Shown piece after piece: positions 52,649-61,218 of a DNA stretch of 64,000 nt. The stretch covers positions 31,643 to 95,642 of the forward strand of contig FUZS01000014.1 in the NCBI GenBank assembly GCA_900167215.1, written 5' to 3'. Under the pieces are notes generated by a model that was not told the DNA's origin, did not search any database, and saw nothing but the letters and a program-made list of their open reading frames with translations. The first letter of the stretch is position 1. Every line of letters begins with the position of its first letter. The DNA is from [Eubacterium] yurii (GTDB lineage Bacteria; Bacillota; Clostridia; Peptostreptococcales; Filifactoraceae). The position numbers were made by a program, and so were the translations under genes.

Positions 52649-53200
52649 ATGAAAAGTATTTCAGATGAGATGTTTGAAAGCTTCAAAAAAAACTTGGAAA
52701 GCGTTAATGGAGTCTGTGTGCGTGCTTCTAAAGCAGAACTTGCAAACGTAGTTACTCAATTATTTAAAGAGCATGAGATTAAATCAATATCTTTGTTTGA
52801 ATCTCCAATGTTAAAGGAAGCAGGAGTTGCTTGTGCTCTTGAACAAAATGGAATTACTGTACATACAGACCATATTCGTCTTCATGCAGAGACTGATAAG
52901 GGCGGATTATCAGAAGCTCAACATGGGATTGCTGAGCTTGGTACTATTGTGCAGGAACAAGATGATGCAGACGGAAGAATGGTAGCTACGATGTCTGAAT
53001 ACTATATCGGAGTAGTAAAAGGTTCTACTATTGTTCCAACTTACGATGATATGTTTGATATTCTATGTGATATGAAAACAATTCCCAACTACGTAGGCTT
53101 TATTACTGGTCCAAGTCGAACAGCCGATATTGAGTGTGTAGGAACTGTAGGAGTCCATGGACCGCTTGAAGTATGTACTATAGTTGTAGATGATGAATAA
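52649..53200 (+). CDS. LUD-domain (LutC-like) protein
   Basis: A 183-residue protein of the LUD domain family (LutC/YkgG-like). Characteristic are the GITVHTDHIRLH, GIAELGTIVQEQDDADGRMVA and YVGFITGPSRTADIECVGTVG segments, the last close to the LutC GPSxTADIE signature with a following VHGP. LutC with LutA and LutB forms a lactate-oxidising iron-sulfur complex in B. subtilis. AAGGAG lies 8 nt upstream of the ATG. First gene of a seven-gene operon that continues to 59603. Whether lactate is the substrate is open; the context suggests electrons go to a quinone. Confidence 0.92.
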   Translation: MKSISDEMFESFKKNLESVNGVCVRASKAELANVVTQLFKEHEIKSISLFESPMLKEAGVACALEQNGITVHTDHIRLHAETDKGGLSEAQHGIAELGTIVQEQDDADGRMVATMSEYYIGVVKGSTIVPTYDDMFDILCDMKTIPNYVGFITGPSRTADIECVGTVGVHGPLEVCTIVVDDE

Positions 53201-53243
53201 CAAAAAGACAAATTTTTAAAATTTATGAATAGTAGGAGGAAAG

Positions 53244-55403
53244 ATGGCTAGCGAAGATTTAAAAAGAGAGATAAGCTCTGCATTAGACAATGCTACTCTC
53301 GGAAGAACACTTGGTAATTTTTGTAAAACTTATCCTGCCAGAAGAGAAAAATCTTATGAAGGTGTTGATTTTCAAAATACCAGAGAAAAAATAGCGGAAG
53401 TAAAAACTTATGCAGCAGAGCATATAGATGAAATGATAGCAGAATTCACAACTAATTGTGAAGCAAGAGGCGGACATGTATATCATGCCAAAAGTACAGA
53501 AGATGCAATGGAGTGGATCCGTCAACTTGTAAAGGAAAAGGGAGTAAAGTCTATAGTAAAATCTAAATCTATGGCTTCTGAAGAAATTAAGATGAACCAC
53601 GTGCTTGGAGATGACGGTGTTTTAGTTCAAGAGACAGACCTTGGAGAATTTATAATCTCTTTGGAAGGTAATACTCCTGTGCATATGGTTATGCCGGCAC
53701 TTCACTTAAATAAAGAACAAGTTGCTGATTTATTTACCGATTATACTAAGGAAAAAAATAACCCTGTTATTTTGGAAGAAGTAAGAACAGCAAGAAGATT
53801 GATGAGAGACAAATTTACTCATGCAGATATGGGAGTTTCAGGAGCAAATATAGCTGTTGCAGAAACAGGAACAGTATTTACAATGACAAATGAAGGGAAT
53901 GGACGTATGGTTGGAACATTACCTCCAATTCACTTGTATGTCTTTGGAATTGAAAAATTCGTAAAATCTTTGTCTGATGCCCGTCATATCTTTAAAGCCT
54001 TGCCAAGAAACGGAACTGCCCAAAGAATTACAACATATCTTTCTATGTACACCGGAGCATGTGAAGTAACAAAAGACAAAGAAACTGATGAAAAGTGTAA
54101 GAAAGATTTCTACTGTGTTATCTTGGACGATCCTGGACGTAGAGAAATTTTAGCAGAACCTGATTTCCGTGAAATATTTAATTGTATCAGATGCGGAGCC
54201 TGTCTTGACGTCTGTCCTGCGTTTGCATTAGTAGGCGGACATGTTTATGGTTCTAATGTCTATACAGGCGGGATAGGAACAATGCTGACTCACTTCCTGG
54301 TAGATGAAGAAAGAGCTGCTGAAATTCAAAATATCTGTCTACAATGTGGAAGATGTAATGAAGTTTGTGGTGGAGGATTACATATCTCTGATATGATTAT
54401 GAGATTGCGTGAAAAGAATATGCAAGAAAAGCCGGATGCTTTGAAGAAATTTGCATTAGACGCTGTCTCAGATCGTAAACTATTCCATTCTATGCTTCGT
54501 ATTGCCTCTGTTGCACAAGGAATGTTTACTAAGGGAGAACCTATGATTCGCCATCTACCTTTGTTCTTATCAGGAATGACAAAGGGTAAAAGCTTCCCGG
54601 CAATAGCGCAAGTACCTTTAAGAGATTTCTTCCATACTATAAAGCAGGATGTAAAAGATCCTAAGGGAACAGTGGCTATTTTTGCCGGCTGTCTATTAGA
54701 TTTTGTCTATACAGATCTTGCAAGAGCGGTAGTGGCAGATATGAACTCTATCGGATACAAGGTAGAAATGCCACTGGGACAAGCTTGTTGCGGATGTCCT
54801 GCGTCAAATATAGGTGATGTAGAAAACGCTAAGAAAGAAGCTGAAATTAATATAGAAGGAATGGAAGCTGAAAAGTATGATTATATAGTAAGTGCTTGCC
54901 CATCTTGTACACATCAATTACGTATGTATCCGTCTTTCTTTGAAGAAGGAACTCCTATGTACAAGAGAGCAAAAGAATTGGCAGACAAGGCATTTGATTT
55001 CTGTAAATTATTCTATGACCTTGAAGGAGTTTCAGAAACAGGTGACGGAAAGGCTGTAAAAGTCACTTATCATGACTCTTGCCACTTAAAGAGAAGTTTA
55101 GGCGTATCAAAAGAACAAAGAGAGCTATTGAAAAATACAAATGGTGTTGAATTTGTAGAAATGAATGAATGTGATAACTGTTGCGGATTTGGCGGTTCTT
55201 ACAGTTTACTATGTCCTGATATCTCTTCTCATATTTTGGAAAACAAGATTCAAAATATCAAAGAAACAGGAGCAGATGTCGTTGCTTTGGATTGTCCGGG
55301 ATGTTTGATGCAAATCAAGGGTGGATTGGATGCCAGAGGTCTTGATGACATAAAAGTAAAACATACTGCTGAAATAATTGCAGAGAAAAGGGGACTAATT
55401 TAA
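53244..55403 (+). CDS. LutB-LutA-like fusion: LUD domain, two 4Fe-4S clusters and cysteine-rich CCG domains
   Basis: A 719-residue protein. Residues about 50-290 are a LutB-type LUD domain (GVSGANIAVAETGTVFTMTN; RMVGTLPPIHLYVFGIEKFV). Residues 314-373 carry two 4Fe-4S motifs, CIRCGACLDVCP and CLQCGRCNEVC. Residues about 475-715 are two CCG (heterodisulfide reductase-type) domains: GCLLDF...CCGCPA and CHLKRS...CCGFGGSYSLLCP, matching LutA/GlpC. In B. subtilis these parts are separate LutA and LutB. AGGAGGAAAG precedes the ATG. It starts 43 nt after LutC-like and ends 0 nt before the polyprenyl synthase gene. Substrate is unknown; oxidation of a 2-hydroxy acid is likely. Confidence 0.93.
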   Translation: MASEDLKREISSALDNATLGRTLGNFCKTYPARREKSYEGVDFQNTREKIAEVKTYAAEHIDEMIAEFTTNCEARGGHVYHAKSTEDAMEWIRQLVKEKGVKSIVKSKSMASEEIKMNHVLGDDGVLVQETDLGEFIISLEGNTPVHMVMPALHLNKEQVADLFTDYTKEKNNPVILEEVRTARRLMRDKFTHADMGVSGANIAVAETGTVFTMTNEGNGRMVGTLPPIHLYVFGIEKFVKSLSDARHIFKALPRNGTAQRITTYLSMYTGACEVTKDKETDEKCKKDFYCVILDDPGRREILAEPDFREIFNCIRCGACLDVCPAFALVGGHVYGSNVYTGGIGTMLTHFLVDEERAAEIQNICLQCGRCNEVCGGGLHISDMIMRLREKNMQEKPDALKKFALDAVSDRKLFHSMLRIASVAQGMFTKGEPMIRHLPLFLSGMTKGKSFPAIAQVPLRDFFHTIKQDVKDPKGTVAIFAGCLLDFVYTDLARAVVADMNSIGYKVEMPLGQACCGCPASNIGDVENAKKEAEINIEGMEAEKYDYIVSACPSCTHQLRMYPSFFEEGTPMYKRAKELADKAFDFCKLFYDLEGVSETGDGKAVKVTYHDSCHLKRSLGVSKEQRELLKNTNGVEFVEMNECDNCCGFGGSYSLLCPDISSHILENKIQNIKETGADVVALDCPGCLMQIKGGLDARGLDDIKVKHTAEIIAEKRGLI

Positions 55404-56384
55404 TTGATAGAAATATCACTGAAAGAGTGCATGGAACAGGTAAAAAATTACATTCATTTAATAGCTGATTATCCCATAAAAGAAAGTCAAGTGGGGCTTG
55501 TTTTAGATGATGTTCTTAATCTATCAGGAAAGATGCTTCGCCCGAAACTTTTATTGTTATGTGCATTTTTAAATTCGAATTGGAAAAATAATAAGGAAAA
55601 AATATGTAAGTTGGCTGCTATGGTGGAGCTGACACACCTTGCTTCTTTGATACATGACGATATAGTGGATGATTCTCCTTACAGAAGAGGAGAGACATCT
55701 ATACAGGGGAAATATGGAAAGGATGCTGCAGTTTTTGCAGGAGACTTTCTAATATCTCGAATCTTTTACTATGGGGCTACAGAAAATTTGAATGAGGCTG
55801 TCTCAGTTTTATCAAAAACTGTAGAATATATGTGTATAGGAGAGATAGAACAAGACCTTAATCGTTACAAAGAAGAGATAAGTGAAGAAAAATATTTTGA
55901 GATAATTGAAAAAAAGACGGCAGCACTTTTTCAGGCAGCCTGTCATTTAGGTGCTAAAGAAGCGGATTGTCCGGATAGCTTTATAGAAAAATTAGAATTA
56001 TTTGTAAAAAATTTAGGTTTGATGTTTCAATTAAAGGATGACATTTTGGATTTCACTTCAAATTCAAAGGATTTAGGTAAGGAAACTCACAAGGACTTTC
56101 AAAATGGAATCTATACTTTTCCGGTGATTATGACATTAAAAAACTCTAAGGGCAGAGAAGCTTTACTGACTCTTATGAGAAAAAATAAGGAAGGTAAATT
56201 ATCGCTTGAAGAAATTCACCATTTGCAAAGATGTATAGTTCAATTTGGTGGGATAGAGGCAAGTTATGAAAAAATAAAATATCTTTCTGCTATTAACAGA
56301 CAATTGATAAAAGAATTGGAGCAAAACTTAATCATAAATGTGTATTTTGAAAAAATGTTGAGTGATTTGGAAGTAGAAAAATGA
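55404..56384 (+). CDS. Polyprenyl diphosphate synthase
   Basis: A 326-residue trans-isoprenyl diphosphate synthase that makes a long-chain allylic diphosphate. First Asp-rich motif in SLIHDDIVDDSPYRRG (about residues 82-97), second in LKDDILDFTSNSKDLGKE (about 209-226). KMLRPKLLLL and IEQDL... helices fit this fold. TTG start immediately after the LutB-like stop; AAAGGGG upstream. It is next to a UbiA prenyltransferase (4-nt overlap), so its product is probably the prenyl donor for a quinone. Chain length cannot be read with certainty from what I see. Confidence 0.9.
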   Translation: MIEISLKECMEQVKNYIHLIADYPIKESQVGLVLDDVLNLSGKMLRPKLLLLCAFLNSNWKNNKEKICKLAAMVELTHLASLIHDDIVDDSPYRRGETSIQGKYGKDAAVFAGDFLISRIFYYGATENLNEAVSVLSKTVEYMCIGEIEQDLNRYKEEISEEKYFEIIEKKTAALFQAACHLGAKEADCPDSFIEKLELFVKNLGLMFQLKDDILDFTSNSKDLGKETHKDFQNGIYTFPVIMTLKNSKGREALLTLMRKNKEGKLSLEEIHHLQRCIVQFGGIEASYEKIKYLSAINRQLIKELEQNLIINVYFEKMLSDLEVEK

Positions 56385-57301
56385 AAACTAATAATCTAAC
56401 TGCAAAATCAGCTCTCCAATTGGCAGCTCCACATACTTGGATTGCCTCAATCGGACCGGTTCTTTTCGGAATATTGTTTTGTAAATTGGAAAAGTATCCT
56501 TTAAGTTTTTGGAAAAGTATTATTTTAGTTTTAACTTGTATATTTATGCAATCCTCTGTCAATACTTTTAACGATTATGTAGATTATATCAAGGGCAATG
56601 ACAGCGAAAAAGATAATGTGGAAGAAAGTGACGCAGTTTTAATCTATAATCCCATTAATCACAAGCATGTTTTGATACTTGCCGTTATCTATCTAATCTT
56701 AGGGGCTGTACTTGGAATAATTGCCTGTAGAGATAGCGGATTTTTACCCTTAGGAATAGGATGTATTGGAGGCGCTGTTATTCTTCTGTATTCAGGAGGG
56801 CCTCTTCCGATTTCCTATCTTCCGATAGGAGAGATTGTTTCAGGTTTTGTAATGGGAATTCTAATACCTTTAGGAGTGGCGTCAGTTTCTGACGGGAGAT
56901 TCCATAGTGAAATTTTCCTGTATGCATTTCCGCTAATGATAGGAATTGCGCTGATTATGATGACTAATAACGGATGTGATATTGAAAAAGATACACTTGC
57001 TAATAGACAGACCTTAGCAGTTATTCTTGGAAGAAGAAATACCAAAAATCTCTATCATGTCTTAATTGTAATATGGTTATTAATAATTAGTTTTCTATCA
57101 GTGTATCTATTGGGAAATGTTGGTTTTACCACTCCTGTACTTATTGTTTTGGGATATAGATGTTTCAAATCACTCATGCAGTCTGAATTATTAGCTTCCA
57201 AAAGAATAGAGCAGATGAAAAATATTGTAAAAGCAAATATAATTGTGAATATAGCTTATTTTATAGCTATTTTAACAAAAATAATTGTGGAAAAGATGTA
57301 G
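56381..57301 (+). CDS. UbiA-family prenyltransferase (MenA-like)
   Basis: A 306-residue membrane prenyltransferase with about eight helices. First Asp motif NTFNDYVDYIKGNDSEKDN (about residues 61-79, NDxxDxxxG(N)D type), second NNGCDIEKDTLANRQTLAV (about 193-211). This fits MenA, which prenylates 1,4-dihydroxy-2-naphthoate. Start overlaps the polyprenyl synthase stop (ATGA). No menB-menF genes are visible, so the ring substrate might come from a different pathway (futalosine route or elsewhere in the genome) or from outside the cell. Confidence 0.88.
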   Translation: MKTNNLTAKSALQLAAPHTWIASIGPVLFGILFCKLEKYPLSFWKSIILVLTCIFMQSSVNTFNDYVDYIKGNDSEKDNVEESDAVLIYNPINHKHVLILAVIYLILGAVLGIIACRDSGFLPLGIGCIGGAVILLYSGGPLPISYLPIGEIVSGFVMGILIPLGVASVSDGRFHSEIFLYAFPLMIGIALIMMTNNGCDIEKDTLANRQTLAVILGRRNTKNLYHVLIVIWLLIISFLSVYLLGNVGFTTPVLIVLGYRCFKSLMQSELLASKRIEQMKNIVKANIIVNIAYFIAILTKIIVEKM

Positions 57302-57302
57302 T

Positions 57303-57998
57303 ATGAATAAAAAGCAGAAATCAGAATTTGTACATGAGGTATTTGAAAATATACATACTCAATATGATAAGGCGAATAACAGGATTAGTCTTGGATTGCA
57401 AAGAAGCTGGAAACAGAATTTAGTTGACAAAATTGCTGAAGAGATTCCTAAGAACAGTGATTTTTTAGATGTATGCTGTGGTACAGGGGATATTTCTATA
57501 TGGCTGGCAGAGAAAAGAAAGGATTTAAGTATTAGCGGAGTGGATTTTTCTTCTGCAATGCTAAATGAAGCAATAAAAAAAAGTAAAGGTTTAGATATAG
57601 TCTGGAAAGAAGCAGATGCATTATGCTTGCCATTTGAAGATTGTAGTTTTTCAGCTGTTACTATTTCTTTTGGCTTAAGAAATACAGTAGATTATGAAAA
57701 AGTCCTAAAAGAAATGATAAGAGTGGTTAAAAAAGATGGCTTTATATATTGTCTGGATTCTTTTGTTCCGGATTGTTTATGGATTCAACCTTTTTATAAA
57801 ATATATTTTAAATATATTATGCCACTGTTTGGTGGTGGAAAAAAGTATTATAAGGAATATGTTTGGTTATATGAATCAACACAAGAGTTTCTAAAAAGGA
57901 AAGAATTAATTTTGTTGTATGAAAAACTTGGATTAGGAGAAATTAAACATTTTAGCAAGATGTGTGGAGTTTGTGTAATGATTCAAGGAAAAAAATAG
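57303..57998 (+). CDS. UbiE/MenG-like quinone C-methyltransferase
   Basis: A 231-residue SAM methyltransferase of the UbiE/MenG type. SAM loop DFLDVCCGTGDISIWLAEK (about residues 51-69), SGVDFSSAMLNEAIKK, FSAVTISFGLRN and LDSFVPDCLWIQPFYKIYFK, the last close to UbiE signature 2 region. It methylates the ring after prenylation. The ATG at 57303 directly follows the UbiA stop; an earlier TTG at 57285 lies inside ubiA and is unlikely. GGAAAAG upstream. Operon with prenyltransferase and FixC/FixX. Confidence 0.9.
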   Translation: MNKKQKSEFVHEVFENIHTQYDKANNRISLGLQRSWKQNLVDKIAEEIPKNSDFLDVCCGTGDISIWLAEKRKDLSISGVDFSSAMLNEAIKKSKGLDIVWKEADALCLPFEDCSFSAVTISFGLRNTVDYEKVLKEMIRVVKKDGFIYCLDSFVPDCLWIQPFYKIYFKYIMPLFGGGKKYYKEYVWLYESTQEFLKRKELILLYEKLGLGEIKHFSKMCGVCVMIQGKK

Positions 57999-58020
57999 AT
58001 AAAGTATAGGAGAAAAAGAT

Positions 58021-59316
58021 ATGAGCGAAGAAAAATTTGATGCTATTATCGTAGGTGGCGGTTTGGCAGGTTGTTCTGCAGCTATCGTTCTTGCAAATGC
58101 CGGACTTGAAGTTCTTGTAGTAGAAAGAGGAGATTTTTGCGGAGCAAAAAATATGACTGGTGGACGTCTTTATGGACACAGTCTTGAAAAAATTATTCCA
58201 AACTTTGCGCAGGAAGCTCCAATTGAAAGAAAGATAACAAGAGAAAAAATATCGTTAATGAGTGATGACAGCTCTTTAGATGTAGGATTTGGCTCTAAAA
58301 AATTAAGTTCAAATAATGAAAATGCTTCTTATACAGTGCTTCGTTCTACATTTGACAGATGGTTGGCTTCAAAGGCTGAACAAGCAGGTGCGGAAATTAT
58401 TCCTGGAATTTTAGTTGATGAGCTGATTGTGGAAGATGGCAAGGTAATAGGAATTTCTGCAACAGGTGAAGAATTATATGCAGATGTAGTAATTCTTGCA
58501 GACGGGGTAAATTCACTTTTGGCACAAAGCATAGGAATGAAAAAGGAATTGGAACCTCATCAAGTAGCCGTTGGAGCAAAGGAAGTAATTAAATTAGGCG
58601 AAGATGTTATCAATCAACGTTTTGCTGTAAACAACGGAGATGGAGTAGCTTGGCTTTCATGTGGAGATCCTACTGTAGGCGGATTTGGCGGTGGATTGAT
58701 TTATACTAATAAAGATAGTGTTTCTGTCGGGGTTGTTGCAACTTTAAGTGATATAGGACATAGTGACTTATCAATCAATCAGCTCTTAGACAGATTTAAA
58801 GAACACCCTTCAATAGCTCCTTATTTGGAAGGTGGAACTCCTATTGAATATTCAGGCCACTTAGTTCCGGAAGAAGGACTTCACATGATACCTGAATTAT
58901 ACAGAGATGGAATCTTAGTAACAGGAGATGCAGCAGGTTTTTGTATTAACTTAGGTTTTACAGTCAGAGGAATGGATTTTGCCATTGAATCAGGACGTCT
59001 TGCAGCTGAAACAGTTATAAGAGCTCGTGAAATAGGAGATTTCAGTGCAGATTCTCTTTCTTACTATAAAAAGCTGCTCGATAACAGCTTTATCATGAAG
59101 GACTTAACTCAATACAAGGGCTTCCCTACTTTGCTTGGAAGAAGGGAAATTTTTGAAGGTCTTCCTGCAATGGTCGATGACATTGCTACGAAAGCATTTA
59201 CAGTAGACGGAAAGCAAGGACAAAGTTTTATTGGCTATGTTATGCATTCAGTGGCAGAACATACAACAGCGGCAAAACTTGTAGATTTTGTTACTACAGT
59301 ATTGGAGGCGTTTTAA
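58021..59316 (+). CDS. FixC-like electron-transfer flavoprotein:quinone oxidoreductase
   Basis: A 431-residue FAD protein of the FixC/ETF-QO family. Rossmann motif IIVGGGLAGCSAAIVLANAG (residues about 9-28), GAKNMTGGRLYG (about 42-53), then ADGVNSLLA, GDAAGFCINLGFTVRGMDFA (about 300-319). It should pass electrons from a donor (ETF, or the LUD/CCG protein) to a membrane quinone with FixX. No fixA/fixB or nif genes appear. AGGAGAAAAAG precedes the ATG. It follows the quinone-synthesis genes by 22 nt, which supports coupling to that quinone. Confidence 0.9.
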   Translation: MSEEKFDAIIVGGGLAGCSAAIVLANAGLEVLVVERGDFCGAKNMTGGRLYGHSLEKIIPNFAQEAPIERKITREKISLMSDDSSLDVGFGSKKLSSNNENASYTVLRSTFDRWLASKAEQAGAEIIPGILVDELIVEDGKVIGISATGEELYADVVILADGVNSLLAQSIGMKKELEPHQVAVGAKEVIKLGEDVINQRFAVNNGDGVAWLSCGDPTVGGFGGGLIYTNKDSVSVGVVATLSDIGHSDLSINQLLDRFKEHPSIAPYLEGGTPIEYSGHLVPEEGLHMIPELYRDGILVTGDAAGFCINLGFTVRGMDFAIESGRLAAETVIRAREIGDFSADSLSYYKKLLDNSFIMKDLTQYKGFPTLLGRREIFEGLPAMVDDIATKAFTVDGKQGQSFIGYVMHSVAEHTTAAKLVDFVTTVLEAF

Positions 59317-59318
59317 TT

Positions 59319-59603
59319 ATGAAGAAGATGAAAATAGAAGATAAACTTGCATTAGATGTTTTTCACGTTGATGAGGAAAATCCTCATATAGATGTAGATA
59401 CTGATTACACTGATGAAACCGAAATCAGAAAATTATTATTGGCCTGTCCGGCAGAATGTTATAAATTCATTGACGGAAAATTGAGCTTCAGTCACTTAGG
59501 ATGTCTTGAATGTGGAACCTGTAGAGTGCTTTCACATGGAAAGATAGTTAAATCTTGGAAACATCCTATAGGAGAAGTGGGAGTTACTTTTAAACAAGGC
59601 TAA
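59319..59603 (+). CDS. FixX-like ferredoxin
   Basis: A 94-residue ferredoxin-like protein, partner of FixC. Cysteines: CPAEC (about residues 47-51) and CLECGTC (about 66-72). The C-terminal KSWKHPIGEVGVTFKQG matches FixX (W-Y/K-PxGxxGVxF). It starts 2 nt after the fixC-like stop, with GGAGG at the end of that gene as ribosome site. It ends the operon, before a terminator. Confidence 0.92.
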   Translation: MKKMKIEDKLALDVFHVDEENPHIDVDTDYTDETEIRKLLLACPAECYKFIDGKLSFSHLGCLECGTCRVLSHGKIVKSWKHPIGEVGVTFKQG

Positions 59604-59607
59604 AAAA

Positions 59608-59659
59608 CAAACTGCACCTCTAATCCTAAATATGTTTAGGGGTGCAGTTTAATTTTTTA
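59608..59659 (+). terminator. Terminator of LUD/quinone operon, interrupted by ISL3 insertion
   Basis: AAACTGCACC (59608-59618 region) pairs with GGTGCAGTTT (59641-59650), with CCTAAA/TTTAGG inside. The T-tract ATTTTTTA that follows is the target-site duplication of the adjacent IS element. Confidence 0.85.
59652..59659. repeat. Left 8-bp target-site duplication
   Basis: ATTTTTTA, identical to 61061-61068, directly flanks the IS. Confidence 0.9.
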
Positions 59660-59736
59660 GGCTCTATAATAAATATGGGGGAGATAAAATATAAAAAAGT
59701 ATATCAAAAATATAGTGCAAAATAACTAAAGATAAA

Positions 59737-59780
59737 TAATGTATTATACAAGATAGGTACCTATCTTGTATAATACATTA
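59737..59780. repeat. Perfect 44-bp palindrome upstream of transposase
   Basis: Left half TAATGTATTATACAAGATAGGT is followed by its exact reverse complement, centred on GGTACC (59756-59761). It lies between the IS left end and the transposase start. As RNA it would form a 20-bp hairpin. Confidence 0.93.
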
Positions 59781-59855
59781 TAAAAAAAATTGCATAAATA
59801 TCAATTCTAAGTTATCATAATTTCACCACAAAATTTATGAAAGGATTTGATATTT

Positions 59856-61016
59856 ATGCAAAATAATAATAGCACATTTAAACCTGAACTTCAACAAGTA
59901 AAAAATATAAAAACTATTCTGATAGACAATGTCTATCACATTTATGCCACAAGAATTGATGATAGACCCACATGTTGTCATAACCATAAAATGCAAATAA
60001 AGGACTATAGAGTAGTAAAAGTACTTCTACCGTCATATCAAGGAAAAAAAGTAATTTTACATCTAAAAAAACAAAGATATAAATGTAGACATTGCAACAA
60101 AACATTAACATCTCAAATAAGTGAGGTAGAAAAACATAGCAATATATCAAATAAAGTCAAACATCAAATACAGGAAAAATTGAAACAAATAAAAAGCTTC
60201 AAACAAATAGCAAAAGAAGAAAAAGTAAGTATAAATACTGTAATAAGAATCATAGACAAAATGGAGGTGCGAGCAAAACAAGATATAGACACAAGTATAA
60301 TATATATAGATGAATTTAAAGGAAATATCCAAAAAGAAAAATATCAATTAGGAATGTATGATAAAGATCATAATGTAGTAGATATATTGCAAAATAGAAA
60401 CAGCCAAACAATAAAACAAAAGATAACTCAATTAGAAATACAACCCCAAATAATAGTAATGGACATGTTTAAACCATTTAAAAATACAATAATACAAATA
60501 TTACCAACAGCAGAAATAGTAGCAGACAAATATCATGTAATAAGGCAGGGACTGTGGTCAATAAGAGATTTAAGAGTAGAGCTATTTAACAAAGATGAAA
60601 AGAAATACAAAGATTTAAAGAAATATTGGAAATTACTAAGCAAAAATCCAACAAGTCAATTTAGTGATAAACAGAAAAAAAGGTTAAAAAAGCTATTAAA
60701 CTTAGATGAAAATCTAAAACAATTATATAAAATAATAAAAGAATTTTACAAGATGTTTGAAGTAAAGAGATATACAACAATAGAATCAAAGATAGAAAAG
60801 GTAATAGCAGAGTTAATCCAATTAAACATAAAACAAAGTATAAAATTAGCAAACACATTAATTAATTGGAAACAAGAGATAATAAACATAATAAAATACA
60901 AAATAAATAATGGATATGTAGAGGGATATAACAATAAAATAAAGGTAATAAAAAGGGTGTCCTTTGGACTAAGAAATTATGAAAGATTTAGAAAATTGAT
61001 ATACCTACGTATTTAA
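59856..61016 (+). CDS. ISL3-family transposase
   Basis: A 386-residue DDE transposase. N-terminal zinc-binding pattern: CCHNH (about 45) and YKCRHCNKTL (about 80). A helix-turn-helix (KQIAKEEKVSINTVIRIID) follows. Catalytic residues: Asp in IYIDEFKG (about 152), Asp in IVMDMFKPF (about 207), Glu in GYVEGYNNKIKVIKR (about 355). The ATG at 59856 has AAAGGA 10 nt upstream; the TTG at 59847 overlaps that spacing. No internal stop or frameshift. Confidence 0.93.
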   Translation: MQNNNSTFKPELQQVKNIKTILIDNVYHIYATRIDDRPTCCHNHKMQIKDYRVVKVLLPSYQGKKVILHLKKQRYKCRHCNKTLTSQISEVEKHSNISNKVKHQIQEKLKQIKSFKQIAKEEKVSINTVIRIIDKMEVRAKQDIDTSIIYIDEFKGNIQKEKYQLGMYDKDHNVVDILQNRNSQTIKQKITQLEIQPQIIVMDMFKPFKNTIIQILPTAEIVADKYHVIRQGLWSIRDLRVELFNKDEKKYKDLKKYWKLLSKNPTSQFSDKQKKRLKKLLNLDENLKQLYKIIKEFYKMFEVKRYTTIESKIEKVIAELIQLNIKQSIKLANTLINWKQEIINIIKYKINNGYVEGYNNKIKVIKRVSFGLRNYERFRKLIYLRI

Positions 61017-61060
61017 CAATAGTAGAGGTGTTTTTACACCCCCACTATTGACAAAGAACC

Positions 61061-61068
61061 ATTTTTTA
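61061..61068. repeat. Right 8-bp target-site duplication
   Basis: ATTTTTTA, identical to 59652-59659. Confidence 0.9.
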
Positions 61069-61102
61069 TAAATATTGGCATAAACTATGGAAAAGGCGAT
61101 TA

Positions 61103-61218
61103 ATACTAAAAACCTATCAAAAAGCCCTGTGATTTTATAACAGCAAAAATATTGACAATCTACAAGAAACGTAATTTGCTAAAATAACCTTCTTGGCAAT
61201 ATAAATGGTGATTAGTAT
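61103..61218. repeat. MITE-like repeat, family A copy overlapping a stop codon
   Basis: A 116-bp element starting ATACTAAAAACCTATCAAAA and ending ATAAATGGTGATTAGTAT, similar over its whole length to 6481-6597. Its last base is part of the stop codon of the DUF4097-like gene on the minus strand. Confidence 0.75.

Larger units (their letters stand above)
59660..61060 (+). mobile_element. ISL3-family insertion sequence
   Basis: A 1,401-bp element. Left end GGCTCTATAATAAATATGGG and right end (reverse complement) GGTTCTTTGTCAATAGTGGG are imperfect inverted repeats with the GGxTCT...GGGGG pattern usual for ISL3. Perfect 8-bp target duplications ATTTTTTA flank it. One transposase gene fills most of the element. 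The transposase frame is intact, so the element may still be active. Confidence 0.92.

Noticed and set aside
57285..57302. Upstream TTG start of the UbiE-like gene
   Set aside because: It lies within the UbiA gene, lacks a ribosome site, and the ATG at 57303 gives the normal family N-terminus.
58021..59603. Nitrogen-fixation fix genes
   Set aside because: FixC and FixX homologues occur in many non-fixing anaerobes; no fixAB or nif genes are present and context is quinone synthesis.
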